Below are positions 1-5,756 of a stretch of DNA of 10,793 nucleotides, piece after piece; the stretch's first letter is position 1, and the number at the start of each line of letters is the position of its first letter. The position numbers and the translations under genes were made by a program. The stretch comes from ZC4RG42 sp036676355 (lineage in GTDB: Bacteria > Pseudomonadota > Gammaproteobacteria > Burkholderiales > SG8-39). The notes below the pieces were generated by a model that saw only the letters and a program-made list of their open reading frames with translations, did not search any database and was not told where the DNA came from. The stretch lies in assembly GCA_036676355.1 (NCBI GenBank), contig JAKFDA010000044.1, forward strand, positions 1-10,793, written 5' to 3'.

Positions 1-77
1 TGTTCGGCGCGCGCAATGATCTGGGGTTCGGCGTCGTTGCCGAACCGGAATACGCGGCGGATGAGTTTCTTGATCAA
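1..77 (-). CDS. pcnB: Polynucleotide adenylyltransferase PcnB, N-terminal fragment (cut by window edge)
   Basis: Only 25 codons and two bases are visible. They read from a TTG start at 77 as MIKKLIRRVFRFGNDAEPQI followed by IARAEH. A basic IKKLIR-type start followed by an I-x-R-x-E/Q-H segment is how I remember betaproteobacterial poly(A) polymerase I proteins beginning. That enzyme adds poly(A) tails that mark RNA for decay. The TTG overlaps the TGA stop of the upstream ATPase gene (TTGA), which suggests translational coupling. No ATG, GTG or other TTG lies nearby in this frame, and no Shine-Dalgarno sequence is visible upstream. In Burkholderia-type genomes pcnB follows hda and a HAD phosphatase, both present upstream here, and this supports the call. 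The catalytic nucleotidyltransferase motifs lie outside the window, so identity rests on the N-terminus and gene order. An unrelated protein with a basic N-terminus remains possible. Confidence 0.72.
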   Translation of the reverse strand, partial: MIKKLIRRVFRFGNDAEPQIIARAE

Positions 78-838
78 ACGGAAGGAAGCAACAGGGTGCG
101 ATCGTGAAGCACGATGGGTTCGAGGCGGCAGCCGTACAACGACTCGAGATGTTCACGAGTCAGCACGTCCGGCGCGGCACCGAAGCAAAAGCGCGCCGAA
201 TCATACAACAAAAGGGCTTGGTCGCAGTAACGGCTCGCCCAGAGCGGCTCGTGCAGGATCATCAAAACGATGCGACCGCTGCGCGCCAGTGTGGCAAAAC
301 GCTCCATCGCCAGCACCTGGTGGCCGAGGTCGAGATGGGTCAGCGGCTCGTCGAGCAGAAGGACGTGCGGGTCCTGCGCCAGCAGTTGGGCAATGCGCGC
401 GCGCTGGCGCTCGCCGCCCGACAGCGTGCGATAGGGCTGCTGCGCATGATCGGCGAGCTGCATGGTTGCGATTGCATCGCGCGCGGGCGTCGACGCGGCG
501 GGCGCCGATCCGAACCAGTGGCCATCGCGCGGTGCGCAACCGAGCATGACGTATTCCTCGACCGTGCCCCAGAAGCTTTCGTGCTCTTCCTGCAGCAGGA
601 TGCCGATCCGCTGCGCGGTTTCTGCGCGGCTGAACTCATGCAAAGCCTGTCCGGCCAGGCTGACATGGCCCGCATCGCAGCCGCGCAGACCGGCCAGCGC
701 GAGCAGCACGTTGGTCTTGCCCGCGCCGTTGCGTCCGAGCAGCGCGCAGCATGCGCCGGGCGCGAGTTCGAAAGACAGTTCCTCCACCAGCGTGCGCCCG
801 GGCACGCGCAAGGCGAGGTTGTGCGTGGCGAGCGTCAT
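74..838 (-). CDS. ABC transporter ATP-binding protein, FecE/BtuD type (iron-siderophore or cobalamin import)
   Basis: This 254-residue cytoplasmic ATPase should power the permease encoded just upstream, whose TGA stop overlaps this ATG (ATGA, 835-838). All nucleotide-binding motifs are present: Walker A GRNGAGKT (35-42), Q-loop Gln at 83, signature LSGGERQRARIAQLLAQ (139-155), Walker B HVLLLDEP (158-165), D-loop THLD (167-170) and the switch His in ILHEP (196). Length and motifs fit the FecE/BtuD/FhuC group. Two small oddities: Asn follows the Walker A Lys-Thr where Ser or Thr is usual, and a short Gly/Ala/Pro-rich insert (about 101-119) lies before the signature. The open frame continues upstream to 1816, but that part is a shadow of the permease; the start at 838 matches the family N-terminus. 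No substrate-binding protein or TonB receptor gene is visible, so the substrate cannot be fixed. The function as an importer ATPase is secure. Confidence 0.95.
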   Translation of the reverse strand: MTLATHNLALRVPGRTLVEELSFELAPGACCALLGRNGAGKTNVLLALAGLRGCDAGHVSLAGQALHEFSRAETAQRIGILLQEEHESFWGTVEEYVMLGCAPRDGHWFGSAPAASTPARDAIATMQLADHAQQPYRTLSGGERQRARIAQLLAQDPHVLLLDEPLTHLDLGHQVLAMERFATLARSGRIVLMILHEPLWASRYCDQALLLYDSARFCFGAAPDVLTREHLESLYGCRLEPIVLHDRTLLLPSV

Positions 839-1800
839 CTGGTTTTGGCGAGCAGGAACAGCAGCACCGGCACGCCGATCAACGCGGTCATCGCGCCGAC
901 GGGAAACTCGAGCGGCGCCGCCACGGTGCGCGCGAAGGTGTCGGCCAGTGTCAGCAGCACACCGCCCGCCAGCGCGCAAAGCGGCAGCAGCAGCCGATGC
1001 GAACTGATCCCGGCGAGACGCAACAGATGCGGGACCACCAGACCGACGAATCCGATCGCACCGGCGAGGAGCACGGCAACGACCGTGGCGACCGTCGCGG
1101 CGAGAAAGGCCCACGCCTGCGTCGCACCGACCGGCACACCGAGCGACGCCGCCTTCAGCGTGCCGAGCGTCAGCGCGTCGAGGCGCCGGGCGAGCGTTTG
1201 CGCCAGCGCCAGCACGCCTGCCAGCGCCAACCAGGCGGGCCACACATGATTCACGCCGGACAGATCGCCCATCAGCCAGAACAGCATGCCGTGCAGTCGA
1301 CCCGCCGGCGCGAGCGTAAGAATGAGCGCCACGACGGCGGCGCACGCGGCGGCGAGCGCGACGCCGGTGAGTATGACGCGATGCATCTGCCAGCCGGTGA
1401 GTCGCAGCGAGAACAGCAGCAACGCCGCCGCCGCGGCCGCGGCGCCGACGAAGGCCGAGCCGTGCACCATCCAACTGGACAACCCGAACAGCATCGCCGT
1501 CAGCGCGCCCACGGACGCGCCGCCCGATACGCCGAGGATGTAGGGATCGGCAAGTGGGTTGCGCAGCAATACCTGCATCAACGCGCCGGCCAGTGCGAGC
1601 AGACCGCCGCAGGCGAAGGCGGCGGCTGCGCGCGGCGCGCGCAGCCCCCAAACAATTTCGCGCGCGACCGGATCGGTCGCGTCGCCCGCGAGCAGGTGTG
1701 ACCAGTCCGCCGGGTCGATCGGTACCGAGCCGAAATACAACGCGGCGCAGAATGAAATCGGCGTGAGCGCCAGCACGACGAACGCAACGCTCAGTCGCAT
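835..1800 (-). CDS. FecCD/BtuC-family ABC transporter permease
   Basis: This 321-residue, very hydrophobic inner-membrane protein should form the homodimeric channel for a siderophore, heme or cobalamin importer. Family hallmarks are clear: RAPR (54-57); a GG-x-LALAGALMQ segment ending near 76; NPLADPYILGVSGGA (81-95); the ATPase-coupling region GFVGLVVPHLLR (250-261); and a C-terminal FPVGAMTALIGVPVLLFLL (299-317). About ten membrane segments are expected for this family, and the hydrophobic blocks agree. I chose the ATG at 1800 because MRLSVAF leads straight into the first membrane helix. A longer frame reaches 1884 but would overlap the HAD gene and adds a polar stretch with no family match. 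The upstream Shine-Dalgarno sequence is weak (CGAGCG). The gene starts 43 bases after the HAD stop and overlaps its ATPase gene by four bases, so the pair is almost certainly co-expressed. Vitamin B12 versus iron-siderophore cannot be decided from the sequence. Confidence 0.95.
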   Translation of the reverse strand: MRLSVAFVVLALTPISFCAALYFGSVPIDPADWSHLLAGDATDPVAREIVWGLRAPRAAAAFACGGLLALAGALMQVLLRNPLADPYILGVSGGASVGALTAMLFGLSSWMVHGSAFVGAAAAAAALLLFSLRLTGWQMHRVILTGVALAAACAAVVALILTLAPAGRLHGMLFWLMGDLSGVNHVWPAWLALAGVLALAQTLARRLDALTLGTLKAASLGVPVGATQAWAFLAATVATVVAVLLAGAIGFVGLVVPHLLRLAGISSHRLLLPLCALAGGVLLTLADTFARTVAAPLEFPVGAMTALIGVPVLLFLLAKTR

Positions 1801-1843
1801 GAGAGCGCTCGGGCAAAACGTGGTGCGTTCGGCAATGCGGTGC

Positions 1844-2506
1844 TCAATGCAGCGAGATGACCGGCCAGCCGCGCTCGTGCGCAAGGCGCTGCAGGGTCTC
1901 GTCCGGATCGACCGCGACCGGGTGGGTCACGTGTTCGAGCAGCGGCACGTCGTTGAGCGAATCGCTGTAGAACCAGCTTTTGGCGAAGCTCGAGAACGAT
2001 TTGTCGAGCGCGGCGAGCCAGGCATCGAGACGCTCGATCTTGCCTTCGCGGAAGCTCGGCGTGCCGTGCACGCCGCCGGTAAACGCGCCGTCGCGCACCT
2101 CCGGTTCGGTGGCGATGAGATGTTCGATGCCGAACTCCTGCGCGATGGGCGAGGTGACGAACGAGTTGGTCGCCGTGACGATCGCGCAGAGACTGTCGGA
2201 GGACAGGTGGTCGTAGACGAGCCTGCGCGCGGCGGGCGTGATCATCGGGCGGATTTTCGTTTCCATGAATTCGCGGTGCCAGGCGTCGAGTTGCGCACGC
2301 GGATACTGCGATAGCGGCTTCAACTGGAACATCAGGAATTCGTGAATGTTCAGCGTGCCGGCCTTGTAGGCGTCGTAGAACGCATCGTTCGCCTGTTCGT
2401 AAATGTCGCCGTCGAGCACGCCCTGCTCGATCAGAAATTGCGCCCAGGCATAGTCGCTGTCGCCGCTGAGCAGGGTGTTGTCCAGATCGAATAAAACCAG
2501 TTCCAT
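1844..2506 (-). CDS. HAD-IB family hydrolase (phosphoserine-phosphatase-like)
   Basis: This 220-residue soluble phosphatase of HAD subfamily IB has a complete catalytic set. Motif I is FDLDNTLL, with nucleophile Asp7 and general acid Asp9. A helical cap follows (about 15-90). Motif II is IVTATN (109-114, Thr111), motif III is GKIERL with Lys156, and motif IV is YSDSLNDVPLL with Asp182 and Asp186. The IVTATN, GTPSFREGKIERL and SDSLNDVPLL blocks resemble the TIGR01490/CicA-like group rather than true SerB, so the natural substrate is unknown; phosphoserine is only one possibility. The start is the ATG at 2506, which places MELVLFDLD at the N-terminus as usual for the family. It lies 62 bases after hda and 43 bases before the permease gene. 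The hda-HAD order is one I recall as conserved in Burkholderia-type genomes. Nothing suggests truncation. Confidence 0.95.
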   Translation of the reverse strand: MELVLFDLDNTLLSGDSDYAWAQFLIEQGVLDGDIYEQANDAFYDAYKAGTLNIHEFLMFQLKPLSQYPRAQLDAWHREFMETKIRPMITPAARRLVYDHLSSDSLCAIVTATNSFVTSPIAQEFGIEHLIATEPEVRDGAFTGGVHGTPSFREGKIERLDAWLAALDKSFSSFAKSWFYSDSLNDVPLLEHVTHPVAVDPDETLQRLAHERGWPVISLH

Positions 2507-2568
2507 GTCGTCTACGTGTAGTTCAAGAAAAAGTGGCGGCGGCTAAATCTGCGCGCCGAGTGCGATGT

Positions 2569-3228
2569 TCAGCGCGGAACGCTTCCCGCGCCGGAAGCGC
2601 CGATTTCCAGCGTCTGCAGCGCCTCGCGGATCAGCGGCAGGGTCACCAGCCGTTTGGTTGCGAGGGAATAGCGATCGATCGCGTCCAGCACGGCGATCAG
2701 GGTCGGCATGTCGCGTCGCACATGGGTCAGCAGATAAGCGATCGCCTCGTCGCCCAGGCGCATGCCGAACTCGCCCGCGCGCTGTTTGAGTGCGGTGGTC
2801 TTCTCGGCATCGCTCAGCGGCTGCAGAAGGAAAGCCAGCCCCGATGCGAGGCGGGTGCGCAAATCTTCGCGCACGCGTAACTCGCGCGGCGTGATGTCGC
2901 CCGCGGCGATGATCGCGCCGCCGGCCGCGCGCGCTTCGTTGAATGCATCGAACAGCGCACCCTGTGCATTGTCGTCGAGCTTGTGGACGTCGTCCACGGC
3001 CAGAAAGTGCGCCAGTGAGCGCCCCTGGTGTCGCCACATTTCACCGACCGTGCGAATGAGATGCGATTTGCCCGAGCCGCCTTCGCCATACAGATAGACG
3101 ACTGCGCCGTGCTCCGGCGCGAACACCAGGGTGCGCAGCGCGATCAGCGTGTTGGCATTGCGTCCCGGAATGTAATTGTCCAGCGTGGGTTCCGGTTGCG
3201 GCGCGAGTTCGAGGACGAGTTGCTTCAT
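2569..3228 (-). CDS. hda: DnaA regulatory inactivator Hda
   Basis: Hda is an AAA+ protein that, bound to the DNA-loaded beta clamp, stimulates ATP hydrolysis by DnaA and so prevents re-initiation of replication. The 219-residue product starts with MKQLVLEL, in which QLVLEL (3-8) is the clamp-binding motif expected at the Hda N-terminus. Then come Walker A GEGGSGKS (48-55), Walker B HFLAVDD (74-80), a sensor I region IIAAGD (106-111), DLRTRLASG (122-130) with the box VII arginine finger Arg126, and a sensor II region RRDMPTLIAVLDAIDRYSL (171-189). Unlike DnaA, there is no DNA-binding domain IV. The start at 3228 places the clamp motif at the extreme N-terminus; the frame is open 18 codons further up but overlaps the perM-like gene. 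It begins 13 bases after that gene's stop. The tail after about residue 207 (EIGASGAGSVPR) has no clear counterpart. Confidence 0.96.
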   Translation of the reverse strand: MKQLVLELAPQPEPTLDNYIPGRNANTLIALRTLVFAPEHGAVVYLYGEGGSGKSHLIRTVGEMWRHQGRSLAHFLAVDDVHKLDDNAQGALFDAFNEARAAGGAIIAAGDITPRELRVREDLRTRLASGLAFLLQPLSDAEKTTALKQRAGEFGMRLGDEAIAYLLTHVRRDMPTLIAVLDAIDRYSLATKRLVTLPLIREALQTLEIGASGAGSVPR

Positions 3229-3241
3229 GGCGTGCAGCGCA

Positions 3242-4318
3242 TCATGCGGGCGGCTGATCGTTGTAGAACGGGCTGGTGACATATTTGCGCCGCAATGTGC
3301 GCAACGCGACCAGGATCACGGCGCTCGCGGGCAGTGCGATCAGCAAGCCGGTAAAACCGAACAACTGTCCGAACGCGAGCAAGGCGAAAATGACGATCAC
3401 GGGATGCAATCCGATGGCGCCGCCGACGAATTTCGGCGTGATGAAATTCCCTTCGATGGTCTGGCCGAGAAAGAATATCGCCCAGACCCAGCCGAGATGC
3501 CAGAGATTGTCGAACTGCATCAACCCGGACAAGGTCGCCAGCACGAAGCCGACCGTCGCGCCGACGTAAGGCACGAAGGTAAGCATGCCGGTGACCACGC
3601 CGATGGGGAAAAAGAAGTCGAGGCCGGCGAGCCACAGCCCGGTGGTGTAGTAGACCGACATGATCAGCAACACCATCACCTGGCCGTGCAGATATTGTCC
3701 CAGCGCGTGATCCGCCTCGCGCATGAAATCGACGACGTTGGCGTACCAGGCGCGCGGGATCAGCGCGTCGATGCGGTTGATGAACAGGTCCCAGTCACGC
3801 AGCAGAAAGAACATCACCACGGGAACCAGCACGAGATTGGCGAACAGACCGAGCAGCCCCAGGCCGCCCAGTCGCAATGCGGCGAGCAGGCGGCTGGTCA
3901 GGTCTTCGCGCGATTGCAGCGCTTCGGTCACCGCATCGCGGATGCTGGCCGCGTCGAGTTGAAGCTCGACGTTGAAGCGTTCGTTGATCCACGGCGCAAG
4001 CGTGTTATTCAAATGCTCGAGCCAGCCCGGCACGGCCCGCGTCAGGGTGAGCAGTTCGCGAATGAGGAGCGGCATCACGATCAGCATCAACACGATGAAG
4101 ATCGCCGCCACGAGCAGCATGACGATCACCACGGCCAGGGTGCGCGGCATGTGACGCGACAGCCGGGCGACCAGCGGCAGGCAGACGTACGCCAGAATGC
4201 CGGCCATCGCGAAGGGCGTCAGAACCGGGCTGAGGTAATACAGCAGCAGTAGAAACAGTGCGCCCAGCGCGAGCCACCACCATTTTTGCTGATCGCCGCG
4301 CGGGACGTTCGGTGACAT
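3242..4318 (-). CDS. AI-2E family (PerM/YdiK-like) inner-membrane transporter
   Basis: This 358-residue membrane protein belongs to the AI-2E transporter family, whose members have been linked to autoinducer-2 export, ion/proton exchange or remain unassigned. Features in order: a short polar N-terminus; two close membrane segments (about 13-34 and 36-52); a helix at 61-83; a soluble region (about 88-150); hydrophobic segments at 152-173 and 213-230; a helical pair around VPYVGA (249-254); the family motif EGNFITPKFVGGAIGLHP (289-306); and final helices to about 340. GQYLHGQ (207-213) is another conserved block. The ATG at 4318 is the preferred start. A TTG two codons upstream (4324) lies 5 bases from an AGGGG Shine-Dalgarno sequence, against 11 for the ATG, so the N-terminus could be two residues longer. 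The gene is the first of the minus-strand series and is divergent from purM. A physiological substrate cannot be inferred. Confidence 0.93.
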   Translation of the reverse strand: MSPNVPRGDQQKWWWLALGALFLLLLYYLSPVLTPFAMAGILAYVCLPLVARLSRHMPRTLAVVIVMLLVAAIFIVLMLIVMPLLIRELLTLTRAVPGWLEHLNNTLAPWINERFNVELQLDAASIRDAVTEALQSREDLTSRLLAALRLGGLGLLGLFANLVLVPVVMFFLLRDWDLFINRIDALIPRAWYANVVDFMREADHALGQYLHGQVMVLLIMSVYYTTGLWLAGLDFFFPIGVVTGMLTFVPYVGATVGFVLATLSGLMQFDNLWHLGWVWAIFFLGQTIEGNFITPKFVGGAIGLHPVIVIFALLAFGQLFGFTGLLIALPASAVILVALRTLRRKYVTSPFYNDQPPA

Positions 4319-4329
4319 GAGCAATTGAA

Positions 4330-4334
4330 CCCCT
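4330..4334 (-). promoter_or_regulatory. Ribosome binding site of the perM-like gene
   Basis: On the minus strand the sequence reads AAAAAGGGGTTCAATTGCTC just before the ATG. AGGGG is the clearest Shine-Dalgarno sequence in the window. It is 5 bases from an in-frame TTG (4324-4322) and 11 bases from the ATG (4318-4316), so it does not settle which start is used. Confidence 0.6.
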
Positions 4335-4350
4335 TTTTATGGTGGCCGCG

Positions 4351-4356
4351 ATTATG
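4351..4356 (-). promoter_or_regulatory. Candidate -10 box for the perM-hda-HAD-transporter-pcnB series
   Basis: The minus strand reads CATAAT here, five of six matches to TATAAT, about 33 bases upstream of the ATG at 4318. This would give a 5' leader of about 25 bases that includes the AGGGG site. No good -35 hexamer lies at standard spacing; the expected position falls on the 15-base palindrome, which suggests dependence on, or repression by, a bound protein. Confidence 0.4.
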
Positions 4357-4368
4357 GCAGGGCTTGCT

Positions 4369-4383
4369 GCGCACGACGTGCGC
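4369..4383. promoter_or_regulatory. Perfect 15-base palindrome, candidate operator
   Basis: GCGCACG-A-CGTGCGC has two perfect 7-base arms around a single base. It lies between divergent -10-like boxes, where a -35 element would be expected for the minus-strand promoter, and just upstream of the -35 region for the purM promoter. Short high-GC dyads occur by chance, but the position between two promoters makes a regulator site plausible. I do not recognise the binding protein. Confidence 0.4.
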
Positions 4384-4403
4384 CGTGGGCCGACGTTCCC
4401 CGG

Positions 4404-4409
4404 TAGAAT
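4404..4409 (+). promoter_or_regulatory. Candidate -10 box of purM
   Basis: TAGAAT in the context CCGGTAGAATTCGG is a typical betaproteobacterial -10-like sequence (five of six matches to TATAAT). The start of transcription would be near 4416, leaving a leader of roughly 200 bases before the preferred purM start. No convincing -35 is present. Confidence 0.4.
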
Positions 4410-4462
4410 TCGGGCCTGCGAAAGCCCTGATCAACGTATCGCCGCGAAGGATATCGCGAGTT

Positions 4463-4506
4463 CGGGACGGATAAGGCCCTGTTTTTCCTTGTCCACGGTC
4501 GTCCCG
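4463..4506 (+). promoter_or_regulatory. Long hairpin in the purM leader
   Basis: Outer pairs 4463-4468 (CGGGAC) match 4501-4506 (GTCCCG). Inner pairs 4469-4476 (GGATAAGG) match 4487-4494 (CCTTGTCC) with one G-U pair. This gives 14 pairs interrupted by a 6-base bulge (4495-4500) and closed by a 10-base loop containing five U. No U-run follows, so it is not an intrinsic terminator in this form. GGCCC at 4475-4479, directly before the U-run, can instead pair with GGGCC at 4412-4416, which would be a weak, terminator-like alternative. The fold is seen directly; a regulatory role is inference. Confidence 0.5.
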
Positions 4507-4557
4507 TACATGCTCTGCCATCCGGTGCGCCGCTTTTGATCTGTATTTCCCAAACTA

Positions 4558-4597
4558 TGGCGACAGGTCGCGGCCTCGTGAGCCGGTGCAGTCGCCA
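4558..4597 (+). promoter_or_regulatory. Two-helix hairpin just upstream of the purM start
   Basis: TGGCGAC (4558-4564) pairs perfectly with GTCGCCA (4591-4597). Inside it, CGGC (4571-4574) pairs with GCCG (4582-4585) around a CTCGTGA loop. The first possible in-frame start, the GTG at 4586, would lie inside this structure, while the TTG codons at 4607 and 4622 lie beyond it. This favours a downstream start and could influence ribosome access. Confidence 0.4.
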
Positions 4598-4621
4598 CCT
4601 TTTCCATTGACGGGTAATGCC

Positions 4622-5662
4622 TTGACTACTTCCAAACCACCCCTGTCCTATCGTGATGCCGGCGTGGACATCGATGCCGGCGATGCGCTGGTCGAAGCCA
4701 TCAAACCCTACGCCAGGCGCACCATGCGGCCCGAAGTCATGGGCGGGCTGGGCGGTTTCGGCGCGCTGTTCGATCTGTCGAACAAATATCGCGAGCCGGT
4801 GCTGGTCTCCAGCACCGACGGCGTGGGCACCAAACTGAAGCTCGCCTTCGCCATGAACCGGCATGACACCATCGGCATCGATCTGGTCGCAATGAGCGTC
4901 AACGACGTGCTGGTGCAGGGTGCCGAACCGCTGTTCTTCCTCGACTACTTCGGTTGCGGCAAGCTCACGGTCGAAACGGCGGCCGATGTGGTCAAAGGCG
5001 TGGCCAAGGGCTGCGAACTGGCGGGCTGCGCACTGATTGGCGGCGAAACGGCGGAAATGCCGGGCATGTATCCCGAAGGCGAATACGATCTGGCCGGCTT
5101 CTGCGTCGGCGGGGTGGAGAAGGCCGACATCATCACCGGCCAGGACATCAAGGTCGGCGACGCCATCATCGGGCTCACGTCGAGCGGCTGCCATTCCAAC
5201 GGCTACTCGCTGGTGCGCAAGATCCTCGAACGCGCCAAGCCCGATCTGAGCGCGGACTTCCACGGTCGCCCGCTTGGCGACGCGCTGCTCGAACCGACGC
5301 GCATTTACGTCAAGCCGATGCTCGCGCTGATGAAGGAAGTCAAAGTCAAAGGCGTGGCGCACATCACGGGGGGCGGGCTGGTCGAAAACATTCCGCGCGT
5401 GCTGCCGGACGACGTTTATGCCGCGCTGTTCAGCGTGACCTGGCCGCGCCCGCCGTTGTTCGACTGGTTGCAGGAACAAGGCGGCGTGGAAGACCACGAA
5501 ATGCATCGCGTCTTCAACTGCGGCATCGGCATGGTCGTCATCGTGGCGCAAGACGATGCGGATCGCACCATGAAGTTACTGACCGAAGCCGGCGAAACGC
5601 CCTATCGCATCGGTAGCATCGAACCGCGCAAGGACGGCATCGCGCCCACCGTGGTCTATTGA
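4622..5662 (+). CDS. purM: Phosphoribosylformylglycinamidine cyclo-ligase (AIR synthetase)
   Basis: PurM closes FGAM to aminoimidazole ribonucleotide using ATP, the fifth step of purine synthesis, as a cytosolic homodimer. The product is 346 residues from the TTG at 4622, against 345 for E. coli PurM. Hallmarks are LSYRDAGVDIDAG (8-20), the glycine-rich VMGGLGGFGALFDL (39-52), DGVGTKLKLA (66-75), SVNDVLVQGAEPLFFLDY (92-109), GGETAEMPGMYPEGEYDLAG (140-159), SSGCHSNGYSLVR (187-199) and ITGGGLVENIPR (248-259). No ATG precedes the conserved start. Candidates are the GTG at 4586, the TTG at 4607 and the TTG at 4622. I prefer 4622 because of length, a GGG at 4612-4614 at good spacing, and the hairpin over the GTG; the GTG would add 12 residues. 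The gene is divergent from the perM-like gene and convergent with trhO, so it is probably transcribed alone. The sequence looks intact and active. Confidence 0.97.
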   Translation: MTTSKPPLSYRDAGVDIDAGDALVEAIKPYARRTMRPEVMGGLGGFGALFDLSNKYREPVLVSSTDGVGTKLKLAFAMNRHDTIGIDLVAMSVNDVLVQGAEPLFFLDYFGCGKLTVETAADVVKGVAKGCELAGCALIGGETAEMPGMYPEGEYDLAGFCVGGVEKADIITGQDIKVGDAIIGLTSSGCHSNGYSLVRKILERAKPDLSADFHGRPLGDALLEPTRIYVKPMLALMKEVKVKGVAHITGGGLVENIPRVLPDDVYAALFSVTWPRPPLFDWLQEQGGVEDHEMHRVFNCGIGMVVIVAQDDADRTMKLLTEAGETPYRIGSIEPRKDGIAPTVVY

Positions 5663-5686
5663 CCGGCTCGTCCGGGAATGCACAGC

Positions 5687-5718
5687 TCGCGGAGAATCGT
5701 TTGCTCGGTTCTCCGCGA
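5687..5718. terminator. Hairpin between convergent purM and trhO, possible bidirectional terminator
   Basis: TCGCGGAGAA (5687-5696) and TTCTCCGCGA (5709-5718) form a perfect 10-base-pair stem. The loop can add T-G, C-G and G-C pairs, leaving a 6-base loop. Because it is symmetric it would form in transcripts from both genes. Neither strand has a U-run directly after the stem; the only A/T-run (5730-5735, T on the minus strand) comes before the hairpin in the trhO direction. It may therefore be an RNA 3'-end stabiliser or a Rho-assisted stop rather than a canonical terminator. Confidence 0.5.
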
Positions 5719-5756
5719 CGCGGATTGCTAAAAAATCGCCCTATCGAGTCGGCGGC

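Larger units (their letters stand above)
4319..4621. promoter_or_regulatory. Divergent intergenic region between the perM-like gene and purM
   Basis: This gap of about 303 bases separates two divergent genes. It holds no credible protein-coding gene: short open frames exist, but none resembles a protein family or has a convincing ribosome site. Going left to right it contains the Shine-Dalgarno sequence of the perM-like gene, a -10-like box on the minus strand, a perfect 15-base palindrome, a -10-like box on the plus strand, and a purM leader of roughly 200 bases carrying two hairpins. The long structured leader suggests post-transcriptional control of purM, but I recognise no known riboswitch. 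I looked for the ZTP (pfl) class because it occurs upstream of purine genes and did not find its conserved 3' segment. Confidence 0.7.

Noticed and set aside
104..1249. 381-codon frame on the plus strand across the ABC transporter genes
   Set aside because: It is antisense to two overlapping, clearly conserved genes and shows no protein-family similarity.
839..1816. 326-residue upstream extension of the ABC ATPase frame
   Set aside because: It overlaps the clear FecCD permease in another frame and reads as an Arg/Ala-rich shadow. The ATPase family N-terminus matches the ATG at 838.
4410..4585. Known purine-related riboswitch (ZTP/pfl or purine class) in the purM leader
   Set aside because: The conserved 3' segment of ZTP riboswitches and the junction sequences of purine riboswitches are not present. 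Only generic hairpins can be supported.
4352..5551. 399-codon frame on the minus strand opposite purM and its leader
   Set aside because: It is antisense to conserved purM, has no domain I recognise, and shows the His/Arg/Ala-rich makeup typical of shadow frames.
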